Below are positions 1 through 9,060 of a stretch of 64,000 bases of DNA, piece after piece. Within the stretch, counting starts at the first letter, position 1, and every line of letters starts with the position of its first letter. Under the pieces are notes generated by a model, which was not told the origin of the DNA, searched no databases, and saw only the letters and a list, made by a program, of their open reading frames with translations. This DNA comes from CAVUNY01 sp963768585 (GTDB taxonomy: Bacteria > Chloroflexota > Anaerolineae > Anaerolineales > Anaerolineaceae): assembly GCA_963768585.1 (NCBI GenBank), contig CAVYIF010000017.1, positions 62,001 through 126,000 of the forward strand. The letters are read 5' to 3'. The translations under genes and the position numbers were made by a program.

Positions 1-341
1 TAACAAACATTTGAAGTCAGATTTACATACAAAGCGAACTTCAGTTTAATTTAAGAGAAGAATACAACCATCATGGGTGTTAGTCATTCTCCCAGGGGTG
101 AAAGATCAGGAGTATTCCTCCCCTTGTCATACTTTTGATTAAGGTTTTATCCGGAAAATATCTCGGACAGGTTCTAGTTATTATATTGCCGTTTTTTTTC
201 CTACCATACAACGACCTTTTGCCAACCCTTCCGGCAGGATGAAACCGAAATGAAAGAGGGAAATCCTGTTCTGCCTATACAGGGGTACCGGCATGTTAAA
301 ATAGGTCATCAGCGAAGCTTCATTGTTTATGGAGGCAAATC
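1..341. other. Gene-free AT-rich leader region
   Basis: No credible coding region is seen. The stretch is AT-richer than the genes that follow and probably holds the promoter of the GyrI-like gene. A clear Shine-Dalgarno (GGAGGC) lies about 6 bases before the ATG at 342. No hairpin or repeat was convincing. Confidence 0.5.
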
Positions 342-872
342 ATGACTCAATATCACCTGATAAAACGCCTCGCGTTTGAAGTTCTGGGGAAAAAAACCTG
401 GATCACAGGACAGGACAATGCGCTTTTTAGCCGCTTTTGGGAAGAGTGCAGAGAGTCCGGCCTTTTTCAGCAGTTCAAAACGCTCAGTGCATTCCGGCCC
501 GGTTTGCAAACCGGTGGCACAACGCTGGGCATCTCACGCGTAGAAAGTGATCCGGCTTGCCGGGAGTTTTTCTACATGATCGCCATCGAGAAACCGCAAG
601 ACGCGCCGGAAAGCGATCTGGAGGTTTACCAGGTGCCCGCCGCGACGTGGGCCGTCTTTGAATGTCGCGGAACAATACCCGATGCGCTGGTCGAATCTGA
701 AATCTATGCCTTCACCCAATGGCTGCCGGACTCGGGATACATTCACGCCATGGCGCCAGAGATGGAAGTCTATCCCCCGGAGAAGGATGGGCCGGAAGCG
801 TACTGCGAATTCTGGCTGCCGGTCGCAAAAAAATTCATTGTCCCCAAGGAGTTGCGAGATGACAAAAATTGA
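342..872 (+). CDS. GyrI-like / AraC effector-binding domain protein
   Basis: 176-residue stand-alone protein. The C-terminal half (about residues 90-170) has the pattern of the GyrI-like/SOUL small-molecule-binding fold used as effector domain in AraC and MerR activators: an aromatic-rich VYQVPAATWAVFECRG strand, then a helix with FTQWLPDSGY, then an acidic EMEVYPPE segment. No DNA-binding domain is present, so it is more likely a ligand-binding or drug-sequestering protein than a regulator by itself. A GGAGGC Shine-Dalgarno supports the start. Its last 14 bases overlap the start of the glycoside hydrolase gene, which suggests translational coupling and perhaps a sugar or glycoside ligand (inference). 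Confidence 0.75.
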   Translation: MTQYHLIKRLAFEVLGKKTWITGQDNALFSRFWEECRESGLFQQFKTLSAFRPGLQTGGTTLGISRVESDPACREFFYMIAIEKPQDAPESDLEVYQVPAATWAVFECRGTIPDALVESEIYAFTQWLPDSGYIHAMAPEMEVYPPEKDGPEAYCEFWLPVAKKFIVPKELRDDKN

Positions 873-2937
873 GAAAAATCAGCAATTACGGATCGATCTG
901 GCAGCCCGCAGCGGGATGGTCAAGCACGGCGCAACCGGGTTTCTATACGGCCTGGGCAACGATGGCATCCCCAGCGTCAATATGCTGGTCCCATTGAAAC
1001 CCCAGGTGGCAGCTCAAAAACCGGAAGGCGGCGCCCAGCACCCCAATGGGGATGCGCTCGACGTGGCGAACCTCTACCAATCCGCCGGCGGGCGCGAAAT
1101 CCAGATCTACCTGCAGGACGACTACCCGAACTGGCCTTATGACAATCTGGGGTTAGCGGATTATCTGGCGCGGGTCGTGCGCATTACCCAACAGGTCAAA
1201 GACAGCCCTTTCCGCGAGCTGTTTTCATTCGTCCCCTTGAACGAGCCCGACCAGATCTGGTACAACAAGGGCGACCGGCGGCAGGCCCTGCTGGATGATT
1301 GGGAGGCGATCTATCGGGCGATCACAGCCACTCATCCTGCGGCGCGCATTGTCGGCCCTAATTTCGCGCATTACGACAGCGACTTTTACCGGGAGTTCCT
1401 GGCCTTCGCCCGAGAGCACGACTGCCTGCCGGATGTGACCTCCTGGCACGAGCTTCAGGACGACTTTTTCGCTGGCTGGTACCGGCGCTATGAAGATTAC
1501 CGCGCCAGCGAACGCAGCCTTAACATCCCTGCCCGGGAGGTCTGCATCAACGAATACTGCCGCATCAAGGGCGACCTGACTGTTCCCGGCAGGCTGGTGC
1601 AGTGGATCACGCGCTTTGAAAACAGCAAGGTGGATGCCTGCCTGGCCTATTGGACGGACGCCGGCTCGCTCAACAACCTGGTGACACGCGACAATTACAA
1701 CAAAGCCAGTGGGGCATGGTGGCTTTACCGCTGGTATGCCGGGCTGAGCGGCGAAACGGTACAAGTCGTCCCGCCTGATTCCAATGCCGAAGGACTGCAG
1801 GGTCTGGGTGCATACGACGGGCATCGAATTCAGGCGCGCATCCTGTTTGGGGGCTGCGCCGGACCGGTGGAAGTGCTGGTGTCTGGTTTTAATGCTGTGC
1901 CCGGGTTTGGGCGTGAGGTGCATGCCGCCGCCTGGGTGACGGAAGCCACCGGCAATGCCCCCGCTGGCGACCCACAAGTTCTTTTTGAAGCGGATTTCCC
2001 GATCCGGGACGGCCAGGCACGCATCCTGGTGAATGCGCCGGACGAAAACGCCGCCTGCCTGGTCATCCTTACGCCCGGCGCCCGGCCCCAGGCTGCCGTC
2101 CGGAGCGGGCGCTATCTGGGCGCGTACGCAGACACTTCCAGCGGGATGGGCGCAGCGCCAGGTGTGACCCTCGCCGAGGGCGAACCTGCGGCCGGGGGCC
2201 ATTGGAGCGGCACCCACTTTGTAGTGACCGCCGCTGAAAACCGATTTTACCAGGTCCACATCCAGGCCCGAGGTGCATCCGACGCTGCACCTGCGTTCCA
2301 CACCCTGCATATGCAGTTAAACGGGGCACCGATTGAAACTTTCCATGTGCCTGGGGGAATGGAATCCCGGGCTGTAACGACTTTTACCGTTTACCTGACG
2401 GCAGGCATCAACCGCATCGACTTTTATGAGATCACAGCAAGGAATTTACATGCCGCCGGGGTGGATTTCATCGAAGTGGCCGCGGTGGATGGGCCGGTGA
2501 GCAGCTATGAGGCACAAGCGCCCGAGAATCTGCTGGAAGGGAGCGCGGCAATCGCCGCCGACCCGGCTGCCAGCGGGGGAAAATATGTAGGCCAGATTGG
2601 AGACGGGGACGCGAATGCCCTCGTGTTCCGCGAGATTGTCGTTTCCCAGGTTGGGAGCTGCCGCATGGCGGTGTATTTTGCCAATGCCGACTTCCGCGGC
2701 GGGCATTCCTACAACAGCCAGGTGGTTGATCGTACTGCCGAGATCCGGGTTAACGGCGGAGAACCGCAAAGGGTCTATTTCCGCAACACCTTCGCCTGGG
2801 ATAACTATCAGAGCCGGGTGGTGGATATCGAACTGCAGGCGGGGCAAAATACAATCCGCTTCAGCAATCCTGACGCCGGGGAATTTGCCCCGCATATCGA
2901 CCGGATCGAGATTGCTCCGCTAAAAATTATGTCTTGA
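859..2937 (+). CDS. Clan GH-A-like glycoside hydrolase with C-terminal carbohydrate-binding module
   Basis: 692 residues from the ATG at 859, which overlaps the upstream gene by 14 bases; a longer in-frame start at 658 would run through that gene and is unlikely. The N-terminal part (about 20-330) looks like a TIM-barrel retaining hydrolase. PLNEPDQIW places the probable acid/base at Glu129 and CINEYCR the probable nucleophile at Glu232, both after short hydrophobic strands as in clan GH-A. The C-terminal 130 residues (YEAQAPENLLEG... to ...HIDRIEI) resemble a CBM35/CBM6-type beta-sandwich, and a similar sandwich may precede it. There is no signal peptide, so it would act in the cytoplasm, which is odd for a CBM-bearing enzyme. 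Substrate and exact family are not identifiable by eye. Confidence 0.7.
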   Translation: MTKIEKNQQLRIDLAARSGMVKHGATGFLYGLGNDGIPSVNMLVPLKPQVAAQKPEGGAQHPNGDALDVANLYQSAGGREIQIYLQDDYPNWPYDNLGLADYLARVVRITQQVKDSPFRELFSFVPLNEPDQIWYNKGDRRQALLDDWEAIYRAITATHPAARIVGPNFAHYDSDFYREFLAFAREHDCLPDVTSWHELQDDFFAGWYRRYEDYRASERSLNIPAREVCINEYCRIKGDLTVPGRLVQWITRFENSKVDACLAYWTDAGSLNNLVTRDNYNKASGAWWLYRWYAGLSGETVQVVPPDSNAEGLQGLGAYDGHRIQARILFGGCAGPVEVLVSGFNAVPGFGREVHAAAWVTEATGNAPAGDPQVLFEADFPIRDGQARILVNAPDENAACLVILTPGARPQAAVRSGRYLGAYADTSSGMGAAPGVTLAEGEPAAGGHWSGTHFVVTAAENRFYQVHIQARGASDAAPAFHTLHMQLNGAPIETFHVPGGMESRAVTTFTVYLTAGINRIDFYEITARNLHAAGVDFIEVAAVDGPVSSYEAQAPENLLEGSAAIAADPAASGGKYVGQIGDGDANALVFREIVVSQVGSCRMAVYFANADFRGGHSYNSQVVDRTAEIRVNGGEPQRVYFRNTFAWDNYQSRVVDIELQAGQNTIRFSNPDAGEFAPHIDRIEIAPLKIMS

Positions 2938-3088
2938 ATCAGGACCTGAACTCAAGGTTTCGTGCTATCATCGATCCTGGTGACCCGCCAGGAAAAATTG
3001 CTGCCGTTCTGAGCCGGGGTTCTCCGGCTGTGGAGCGGCGATCCGGTAATCTCCGGCCACCGCGACTGTTCCAGTCCACAAAGGCACC

Positions 3089-4303
3089 ATGTCCAGCATC
3101 GAAGAAAAATTAGAATTATCGCCGCTGGGGACCGTCTCCCCCACCACCGACCAGTCCGCAGATGAGCCTTTCCAAACCGCGGAAATCGTCACCGTTGCCG
3201 CGGCGCACGGGGCGCACGATACCTACTTCTCATATTTACCGACCATCCTGCCGCTGCTGATCAAGAATCTGGCGCTCAATACCACCCAAGCCGGGCTGCT
3301 TTCCGCGGCCACCCAGATCCCCAACCTGCTGCAGCCTTTCATCGGCTACCTGGCCGACCGCAAGAATCTGAAAATGCTGGTAGTGCTGGCGCCCACCCTC
3401 TCAGGAATCCTGATCACCCTGGTGGGAGTTGCCCCCAGCTTTGGAACCGCCGCTTTGCTGCTGATCCTGGCCGGCTTCAGCACCGCCGGGTTCCATTCCA
3501 TCGCCCCGGCCATGGTCAGCGCACGGGCCGGCCAAAAAGTGGGGCGCGGGATGGGTTTCTTCATGGTGGGCGGGGAATTGGGTTTCGGTCTCGGACCGCT
3601 GGTGGTGGTCGCGGCGATCGGATTCCTGACTTTAAAAGGCTTGCCCTGGCTGATGGTGCTGGGGATGCTGGCCTCGGTGATCCTGTTTTACCGGCTTAAG
3701 AACGTTTCCACCGTGCGCCAAACCCAGGCTGGACCCGGCCTGCCCGTGCCCCAGGCATTAGCCGAAATGCGCGGCCTGATGCTGCCGATCATGTCAATCA
3801 CCTTCATCACAGGTTTTTTAAACGTTAATATCGTCAACTACCTGCCGACTTTCATGTCGCGCGAAGGGGCGGCGTTTGCCGTGGCGGGGGCATCCCTGGC
3901 AATCGTCGAACTGGCCGGCACGGTGGGCGTGCTGCTGATGGGCCTGTTCAGCGACCGGGTCGGTCAGCGCAACATTGCCATGTACGGTACGCTGGTTTCG
4001 GTGGCTTTTGCTTTCGGCTTTCTGTGGGCCCAGGGCGTGCTGCAAATGGCTATGCTGGTAGGAATTGGCCTGAGCGCTTTCATCGCCAACCCGGCTTACC
4101 TGGCCATGGTCCAAGGCCATTTCAAAGCCAATCGCTCACTGGCGAACGGGATCTATATGTCGAGCAGTTTTATTCTGCGCTCGATTGTGGTGGTGGTCGT
4201 GGGCATGCTGGCGGACCGTTTTGGCATGCGCCCGGTGTTTGCCGGCAGCGCTCTGGCGGCCCTGCTCGCCCTGCCGATCATCTTCAAGCTGCCTGAAAAA
4301 TAA
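3089..4303 (+). CDS. MFS transporter, fosmidomycin-resistance (Fsr)-like
   Basis: 404 residues with about 12 hydrophobic segments starting near residue 30. The first helix pattern AAHGAHDTYFSYLPTILPLL and the following GYLADRKNLK loop match the Fsr/fosmidomycin-resistance branch of the major facilitator superfamily. A polar 30-residue N-terminus precedes the first helix. It probably exports a small drug-like or sugar-phosphate-like compound across the inner membrane. It follows the glycoside hydrolase after about 150 bases, so co-transcription is possible but not evident. The ribosome-binding site is weak (AAAGG). Confidence 0.8.
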   Translation: MSSIEEKLELSPLGTVSPTTDQSADEPFQTAEIVTVAAAHGAHDTYFSYLPTILPLLIKNLALNTTQAGLLSAATQIPNLLQPFIGYLADRKNLKMLVVLAPTLSGILITLVGVAPSFGTAALLLILAGFSTAGFHSIAPAMVSARAGQKVGRGMGFFMVGGELGFGLGPLVVVAAIGFLTLKGLPWLMVLGMLASVILFYRLKNVSTVRQTQAGPGLPVPQALAEMRGLMLPIMSITFITGFLNVNIVNYLPTFMSREGAAFAVAGASLAIVELAGTVGVLLMGLFSDRVGQRNIAMYGTLVSVAFAFGFLWAQGVLQMAMLVGIGLSAFIANPAYLAMVQGHFKANRSLANGIYMSSSFILRSIVVVVVGMLADRFGMRPVFAGSALAALLALPIIFKLPEK

Positions 4304-4312
4304 GAGGATTAA

Positions 4313-4342
4313 CCGCAGATAGACACGGGTAAACGCGGATAA
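4313..4342 (+). repeat. Short intergenic tandem repeat, 10-base period
   Basis: Three degenerate 10-base units (CCGCAGATAG, ACACGGGTAA, ACGCGGATAA) sit between the MFS gene and the DinB-like gene. The style, runs of ACGCGGATAA-like units, recalls dispersed intergenic repeats of environmental bacteria. Only this copy is visible in the window. Confidence 0.4.
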
Positions 4343-4379
4343 AAAAGAGAAAAGATTATGAAAGTGGGGAAAAGATCGG

Positions 4380-5051
4380 ATGGATGCAAATCATAAAACC
4401 TGGAACGAGCGCCAAAAAATCCTGCGGCAGACGCTCGCCAGGCCGGGAGAACACCAGCAGGCGGTTGCCCTGTTCCTGACGCAGCACGCCATGCTGCATG
4501 CAGCCGAAATGAGCCAAACCGGGCTGTGGTCGTTCGAAGATGAAGTCTGGGATGGGCTGTCCGCGGAAGCGCTGCGGCGCATCCCGCCCCGGCAGGAACA
4601 TTCGATCGCCTGGCTGTTATGGCACATCACCCGCATCGAGGACGTCACCCTGAACCTGCTGGTCGCGGGCCGCCCCCAGTTGTTCTGGCGTGATGACTGG
4701 CAGGATCGCTTGAAAATCTCCGTGGTAGATACGGGCAATGCCACCGGTGCAGCAGAAATCGCGGACCTGAGTGAGGCGATCGACCTGGACGCGCTGAAAG
4801 CTTACCGGCGCGCCGTGGGCCGCAACACCCGCGAAATTGTGCAGAGCCTGCGGCCCGGCGAGTTAAAAAACAAGGTGGACCCGGCGCGGCTTGCCCAGGT
4901 ATCGGCACAGGGCGCGGTTGTGCCGGCAGCCCAGGAAATCATCGCCTACTGGGGCGGTCTGACCATCGCCGGGGTGCTCTTGATGCCCCCCACCCGGCAC
5001 AGCCTGATCCATTTGAATGAAGCGCTGCGCGTGCGGCAAAAGCTGCGCTGA
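4380..5051 (+). CDS. DinB-like superfamily protein
   Basis: 223 residues, largely helical. The segment EHSIAWLLWHITRIEDVTLNLL and the C-terminal RHSLIHLNEALRVRQKL place histidines as in the metal-binding triad of DinB/YfiT four-helix-bundle proteins. The family includes thiol-dependent S-transferases and damage-inducible proteins of unknown reaction. No specific substrate can be named. It stands alone, 76 bases after the MFS gene. A second, broken member of this fold lies at 9061-9529. Confidence 0.7.
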   Translation: MDANHKTWNERQKILRQTLARPGEHQQAVALFLTQHAMLHAAEMSQTGLWSFEDEVWDGLSAEALRRIPPRQEHSIAWLLWHITRIEDVTLNLLVAGRPQLFWRDDWQDRLKISVVDTGNATGAAEIADLSEAIDLDALKAYRRAVGRNTREIVQSLRPGELKNKVDPARLAQVSAQGAVVPAAQEIIAYWGGLTIAGVLLMPPTRHSLIHLNEALRVRQKLR

Positions 5052-5147
5052 ACACCAATTTATCAGGTAAAATTTAGAGAACGCAAATAACACGACGCCG
5101 TTTGTGTGGCAGCCCGCCCCTCAAACAACCGACATGGATGGAAGGTT

Positions 5148-6005
5148 ATGCCTCACCCAATTGCCCTGGTTACCGACAGCACCTGCGACATCCCCCTTGA
5201 ATGGATCAAGCAGTATGAAATTACGGTTGTCCCCCTGACGATCATCTTCGGCAGCGAACAGTTTCTGGACGGTGTGGAACTGACCGCCACCCAGTTTTAC
5301 GAGCGCCTGTCCAGGGAAACCCACCACCCGACCACCTCGCAGCCCACCTCTCAGGCATTTCTGAATGCCTACCAGCGCATTGCAGCGGACGGGGCCAGCG
5401 AAATCCTGGTCATCACTATCAGCAGCGCGATGAGCGGGACCTTCAACTCAGCCAGGCGGGCCGCGCAGGACAGCCCGATCCCGGTGCATGTCATGGACGG
5501 TAGAAACAATTCGATGGGGCTGGGATGGCAGGTGATTGCCGCTGCCCGCGTGCGGGAAGCCGGCGGTGGATTGGAGGCTATGCAGGCCGTTGCCGCCCAG
5601 GTGCAGCAAGATATGGCTTATTACATCTCGCTGGATACGATCGAATACCTGAGCAAGGGTGGGCGGATCAACGAGGCGGCCCGCTTTTTAAACTCGATTC
5701 TGAAAATTAAACCATTGATTTACGTCCGCCCGGATACCGGCACGGTCGGGGCATCCATCCCGGGCCGTTCGCGTAAGACCGCGATAGACGGGCTGTACAA
5801 AGAGTTTTTCCGTCACATTCAACCGGAGCGACCGCTGCACATCGCCGTGCTGCACAACGATGCCCTGCCCGAAGCACAGGCCCTGGCGGAACGGGTTCGG
5901 GCCGAATATCATCCGCAAGAACAGTTCATTTCCATCGTCTCCCCCGTCCTCGGGGTGCATACTGGCCCGCGCGCCATCGCCTTGTGCGGCTATGCCGAAC
6001 GTTGA
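5148..6005 (+). CDS. DegV family fatty-acid-binding protein
   Basis: 285 residues from the ATG at 5148; the frame is open upstream to 5106, but MPHPIALVTDSTCDIP is the canonical family N-terminus. Family hallmarks are VTDSTCDIP (lipid headgroup site), TSQPTSQAFLNAYQ, ISSAMSGTFNSA and the C-terminal SPVLGVHTGPRAIAL. DegV proteins bind one fatty acid in a buried tunnel; in Gram-positive bacteria the related FakB presents it to the kinase FakA. No FakA homologue is seen in this window, so the partner kinase is elsewhere or absent. Length is normal for the family. Confidence 0.93.
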   Translation: MPHPIALVTDSTCDIPLEWIKQYEITVVPLTIIFGSEQFLDGVELTATQFYERLSRETHHPTTSQPTSQAFLNAYQRIAADGASEILVITISSAMSGTFNSARRAAQDSPIPVHVMDGRNNSMGLGWQVIAAARVREAGGGLEAMQAVAAQVQQDMAYYISLDTIEYLSKGGRINEAARFLNSILKIKPLIYVRPDTGTVGASIPGRSRKTAIDGLYKEFFRHIQPERPLHIAVLHNDALPEAQALAERVRAEYHPQEQFISIVSPVLGVHTGPRAIALCGYAER

Positions 6006-6176
6006 ATCTGGGGCCGGGGCAGCGATCCCGGCCTTCAATATTCCCTGCCTGCCGGTGATGCGCCCGGTGATCGCGGCGGTCGCCCACCAGGACAGTGCGG
6101 CGGCAGACCACCTGGCGGACCGCGATGATTACGGATTACCAGGATTACGAAAAATCCAATCGATATAATCGGCTGA

Positions 6177-6210
6177 TGCGCTTCGCGCCCTTGCGCCCTT
6201 GGCGCACCCG
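6177..6210 (+). repeat. Intergenic tandem CTTCGCGCC-like repeat
   Basis: Three degenerate units (CTTCGCGCC, CTTGCGCC, CTTGGCGC) lie between degV and the sugar kinase gene. This is a second intergenic repeat type of the same style as the one at 4313. A TATAAT box lies just upstream at about 6164-6169. No coding potential is seen between 6006 and 6269. Confidence 0.35.
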
Positions 6211-6269
6211 TAGGGGTGAGGAGGGCAAGCGGACTGGCTGAAGAGCTGAAAAGCTTTTATGGAGGTAAA

Positions 6270-7772
6270 ATGAGCCTTCTGGGAATCGATGCCGGCACAA
6301 CCGGTTGTAAAGCGGCCGTGTTTTCGGAGGAAGGGCAGTTGTTAAGCTCAGCCTATGCCGAATACGATATCCGCCATCCGCAAGCCGGCTATGCCGAGCT
6401 TGACCCGGTCGAGGTATGGGCAATCATCAAAGATCTCATCCGCCAGGCGGCGGCCCAGGCCGGGGCCAGCGCGATCCGCGGGGTGTCGGTATCCTCGATG
6501 GGCGAGGCGGTTGTTCCAATCACAGCCGAAATGCAGGTGCTGGGACCCTCGCTGTTGAACTTCGACCAGCGCGGCGAAGAATACCTGGCGGACCTGGCGG
6601 CGAAGATCTCCGATCAGCATCTCTACCAGATCAACGGCAACACCCTGGGCAACCACTACAGCCTGACCAAGCTGCTGTGGATCCAGCACCACCAACCCGA
6701 AATCTACGCCCGCACCCGCTACTTCCTGCACTGGAGCGGTTATCTCTCCTGCATGTTGGGCGCCGAGCCCGCGGTGGATTATTCGCTGGCGAACCGCACC
6801 TTGCTCTTCGACCTGGACCGTGCGGCCTGGTCGGATGAACTGCTGGCGCTGGCCGGACTGGATGCCGCCAAATTGCCCCAACCGGTGCCCTCTGGAACGG
6901 TCATCGGAAGCGTGTCTGAATCTATGGCGCGCGAATTGGGCTTGCCCGCCGGCATCCCGATTGCCGCCGCAGCTCACGATCAGAATGCCAACGCCCTCGG
7001 CTGTGGGGTCATCCACGAAGGCCAGGCGGTGTACGGCATGGGCACCTACACCTGCATCACCCCGGTTTTTCGGCGCCGGATCGACCCGCAAATCATGCTG
7101 GAGCGCGGCCTGAATACGGAACACCATGCCGCCCCCGGGCAATTCGTGAGCTTCATCTACAACCAGGGGGGCGCCCTGCTCAAGTGGTACCGGGATACCT
7201 TCGCCGCCGCGGAGAAGCAGGCGGCTGCCGCGTCAGGCCAGGATATTTACGCCGCATTGATCTCTGAAATACCTGCCGGGCCGAGCGGGGTGCTGGTGCT
7301 GCCGCATTTTATCCCCACCGGTCCGCCCGAGTTTATCAGCAACTCCTCGGGGGTAATGGCCGGTTTAAAATTGGAAACCACGCGCGGCGAAATTCTGAAA
7401 GGGATGCTCGAAGGGAGCATCTATTATCTGAAAGAAAGCGTGGATACGCTGCCCTCCGCCGGGATCCGCATCGATGATTTCCGCGCCGTGGGCGGCGGGA
7501 GCAAATCCGATGCCTGGGTGCAGCTCAGTGCCGACATATTTGGCACGACCTTTGTCCGCCCGCGGGTCACCGAGGCGGGCACCCTGGGGGCCGCGATCCT
7601 GGCAGGCGTGGGAGCGGGCGTCTTTCAATCGGTTGAGGAGGGGGTGCGTGCCATGGTCAGCCTCGACCGGACCTTTGAACCGGACCCGGCCCGCCACCGG
7701 GCCTATGCCGGGCGCTACGCGCAGTACCGCAAACTGTGGCCGCTGATGAAGGATTACCTGACCGGCTTGTGA
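6270..7772 (+). CDS. FGGY-family carbohydrate kinase (xylulokinase-like)
   Basis: 500 residues. The start is set at the ATG preceded by GGAGG (6261-6265), giving MSLLGIDAGTTGCKAAVF, the N-terminal ATP-binding motif of FGGY kinases. The first domain contains FDQRGEEY and AAHDQNANALGCGV. The second domain carries AVGGGSKSDAWVQLSADIFG and TEAGTLGAAILAGVG, the ADP-binding and C-terminal FGGY signatures. Enzymes of this family phosphorylate pentuloses, polyols or glycerol with ATP in the cytoplasm. Xylulokinase-like is the best guess, but the substrate cannot be fixed. No sugar isomerase or transporter is adjacent, so it may be monocistronic. Confidence 0.9.
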   Translation: MSLLGIDAGTTGCKAAVFSEEGQLLSSAYAEYDIRHPQAGYAELDPVEVWAIIKDLIRQAAAQAGASAIRGVSVSSMGEAVVPITAEMQVLGPSLLNFDQRGEEYLADLAAKISDQHLYQINGNTLGNHYSLTKLLWIQHHQPEIYARTRYFLHWSGYLSCMLGAEPAVDYSLANRTLLFDLDRAAWSDELLALAGLDAAKLPQPVPSGTVIGSVSESMARELGLPAGIPIAAAAHDQNANALGCGVIHEGQAVYGMGTYTCITPVFRRRIDPQIMLERGLNTEHHAAPGQFVSFIYNQGGALLKWYRDTFAAAEKQAAAASGQDIYAALISEIPAGPSGVLVLPHFIPTGPPEFISNSSGVMAGLKLETTRGEILKGMLEGSIYYLKESVDTLPSAGIRIDDFRAVGGGSKSDAWVQLSADIFGTTFVRPRVTEAGTLGAAILAGVGAGVFQSVEEGVRAMVSLDRTFEPDPARHRAYAGRYAQYRKLWPLMKDYLTGL

Positions 7773-7805
7773 AAAACTAAGCAAATTTTGCGCCCCGGTT
7801 CCCTG

Positions 7806-7817
7806 TATAATCAGGAT
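7806..7817 (+). promoter_or_regulatory. -10 box immediately before the HI0933-type start (leaderless candidate)
   Basis: TATAAT at 7806-7811 is followed by only six bases before the ATG at 7818. If it is used, the transcript would begin at or next to the start codon. No good Shine-Dalgarno is present, and the -35 is weak. Confidence 0.4.
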
Positions 7818-9035
7818 ATGACCATCGCCATCATTGGAGCCGGCGCTTCCGGCATGGTGGCTGCCCTGCAGGCAGCCTGGCACGGGGCGCAGGTCACCCT
7901 GTTTGAACGCAATTCTCTGGTCGGGCGTAAACTGCTGGTTACGGGCGCCGGGCGCTGCAACATTACCAACGGCGCCGCGACCGCAGAAAAATACGCCTGC
8001 GCCGATCCGCAATGGATGGCATCTTTATTAAACAGCTTTGGGGTAGACGACCTGCTCTCCATGCTAAACGAAATCGGCGTTCCGGTCTACAAAACACCCG
8101 ATGACTGGTACTACCCGCTTTCCAATTCGGCCCAAACGGTGGTGGATGCTTTTGCCAATGCCCTGGCGCAAGCCGGGGTTACCCTGCAAACATCGGCCCA
8201 GGTGACCGCGATCCAATCCAGACCCAATGGGTTCCTGCTGCGCTACCGCCAGGAAGATGAAAAAAAGGAAGCTTTTTTTGAAAAGGTCGTGGTGTCCGCC
8301 GGGGGCGCGGCCTATCCATCCCTCGGTTCGCGGGGCGAACTGTTTGCCATCCTCGAACAGCTCGGGCATAAAGTAAGCCCAAAACGTCCGGCGCTGGCGC
8401 CTGTGCTGGCGGAATTGGGCGATCTGCGTCCTTTGCAAGGCGTTCGGCTGGATGCAGGCGTCAGCCTATGGGAAGGGGATCGCTGCCTGGCAGCGACCGT
8501 TGGCAATTTAATCTTCACTCAATGGGGTCTGAACGGACCGGCGGTGATGGATCTCAGCCACCACATATCCGCCCGTCCCGGGCACAGGCTCAACCTGTCG
8601 CTCAATCTGCTGCAGCCGCACCAGGCTGCATTTGACAGCTTGCTGCGTCAGAAACGCGCAGATCCCTACCCGCTTAAGGTTCTGCTGGGCGCCTTCTTCC
8701 CGCCCAAGCTGGCCCCGGTGTATCTGAAAATGGCCCAACTTTCGGAGACCAGCCTCCTCTCCGAAGTCAAACAGGCTGCGCTCGAACGCCTGATAGCCAG
8801 GCTGAAGGATACTCGCCTGGTAGTCAAGGGGGTGCGCGACTTTGAGTACTGCCAGGTATCCGCCGGCGGTGTGGCGGTCAGCGAGGTCGATCCGCTGACG
8901 ATGGAATCCTGCCGCATCAAGGGGCTCTACCTGACCGGTGAAACGCTGGACGTGGTGGGCCCGTGCGGCGGGTACAATTTGCAGTATGCCTTCAGCAGCG
9001 GCGCCCTGGCGGGCCGGGCTGCCGCCGCGGATTGA
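7818..9035 (+). CDS. HI0933/YhiN-family FAD-dependent oxidoreductase
   Basis: 405 residues from the ATG at 7818, giving MTIAIIGAGASGMVAALQAA with the GxGxxG dinucleotide-binding motif at residues 7-12. VGRKLLVTGAGRCNITN (about 34-50) and the C-terminal GLYLTGETLDVVGPCGGYNLQYAFSSG are diagnostic of the HI0933-like flavoprotein family. Members bind FAD; some are described as aminoacetone-oxidase-like, but the physiological reaction is largely unknown. Size is typical. It follows the sugar kinase by 45 bases and appears to have its own promoter. Confidence 0.9.
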   Translation: MTIAIIGAGASGMVAALQAAWHGAQVTLFERNSLVGRKLLVTGAGRCNITNGAATAEKYACADPQWMASLLNSFGVDDLLSMLNEIGVPVYKTPDDWYYPLSNSAQTVVDAFANALAQAGVTLQTSAQVTAIQSRPNGFLLRYRQEDEKKEAFFEKVVVSAGGAAYPSLGSRGELFAILEQLGHKVSPKRPALAPVLAELGDLRPLQGVRLDAGVSLWEGDRCLAATVGNLIFTQWGLNGPAVMDLSHHISARPGHRLNLSLNLLQPHQAAFDSLLRQKRADPYPLKVLLGAFFPPKLAPVYLKMAQLSETSLLSEVKQAALERLIARLKDTRLVVKGVRDFEYCQVSAGGVAVSEVDPLTMESCRIKGLYLTGETLDVVGPCGGYNLQYAFSSGALAGRAAAAD

Positions 9036-9060
9036 AAATCTTAATTTCTGAGGTGAACCC

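Noticed and set aside
1225..2310. Long minus-strand open frame of 361 codons inside the glycoside hydrolase gene.
   Set aside because: Shadow of a GC-rich gene; no domain or start signal.
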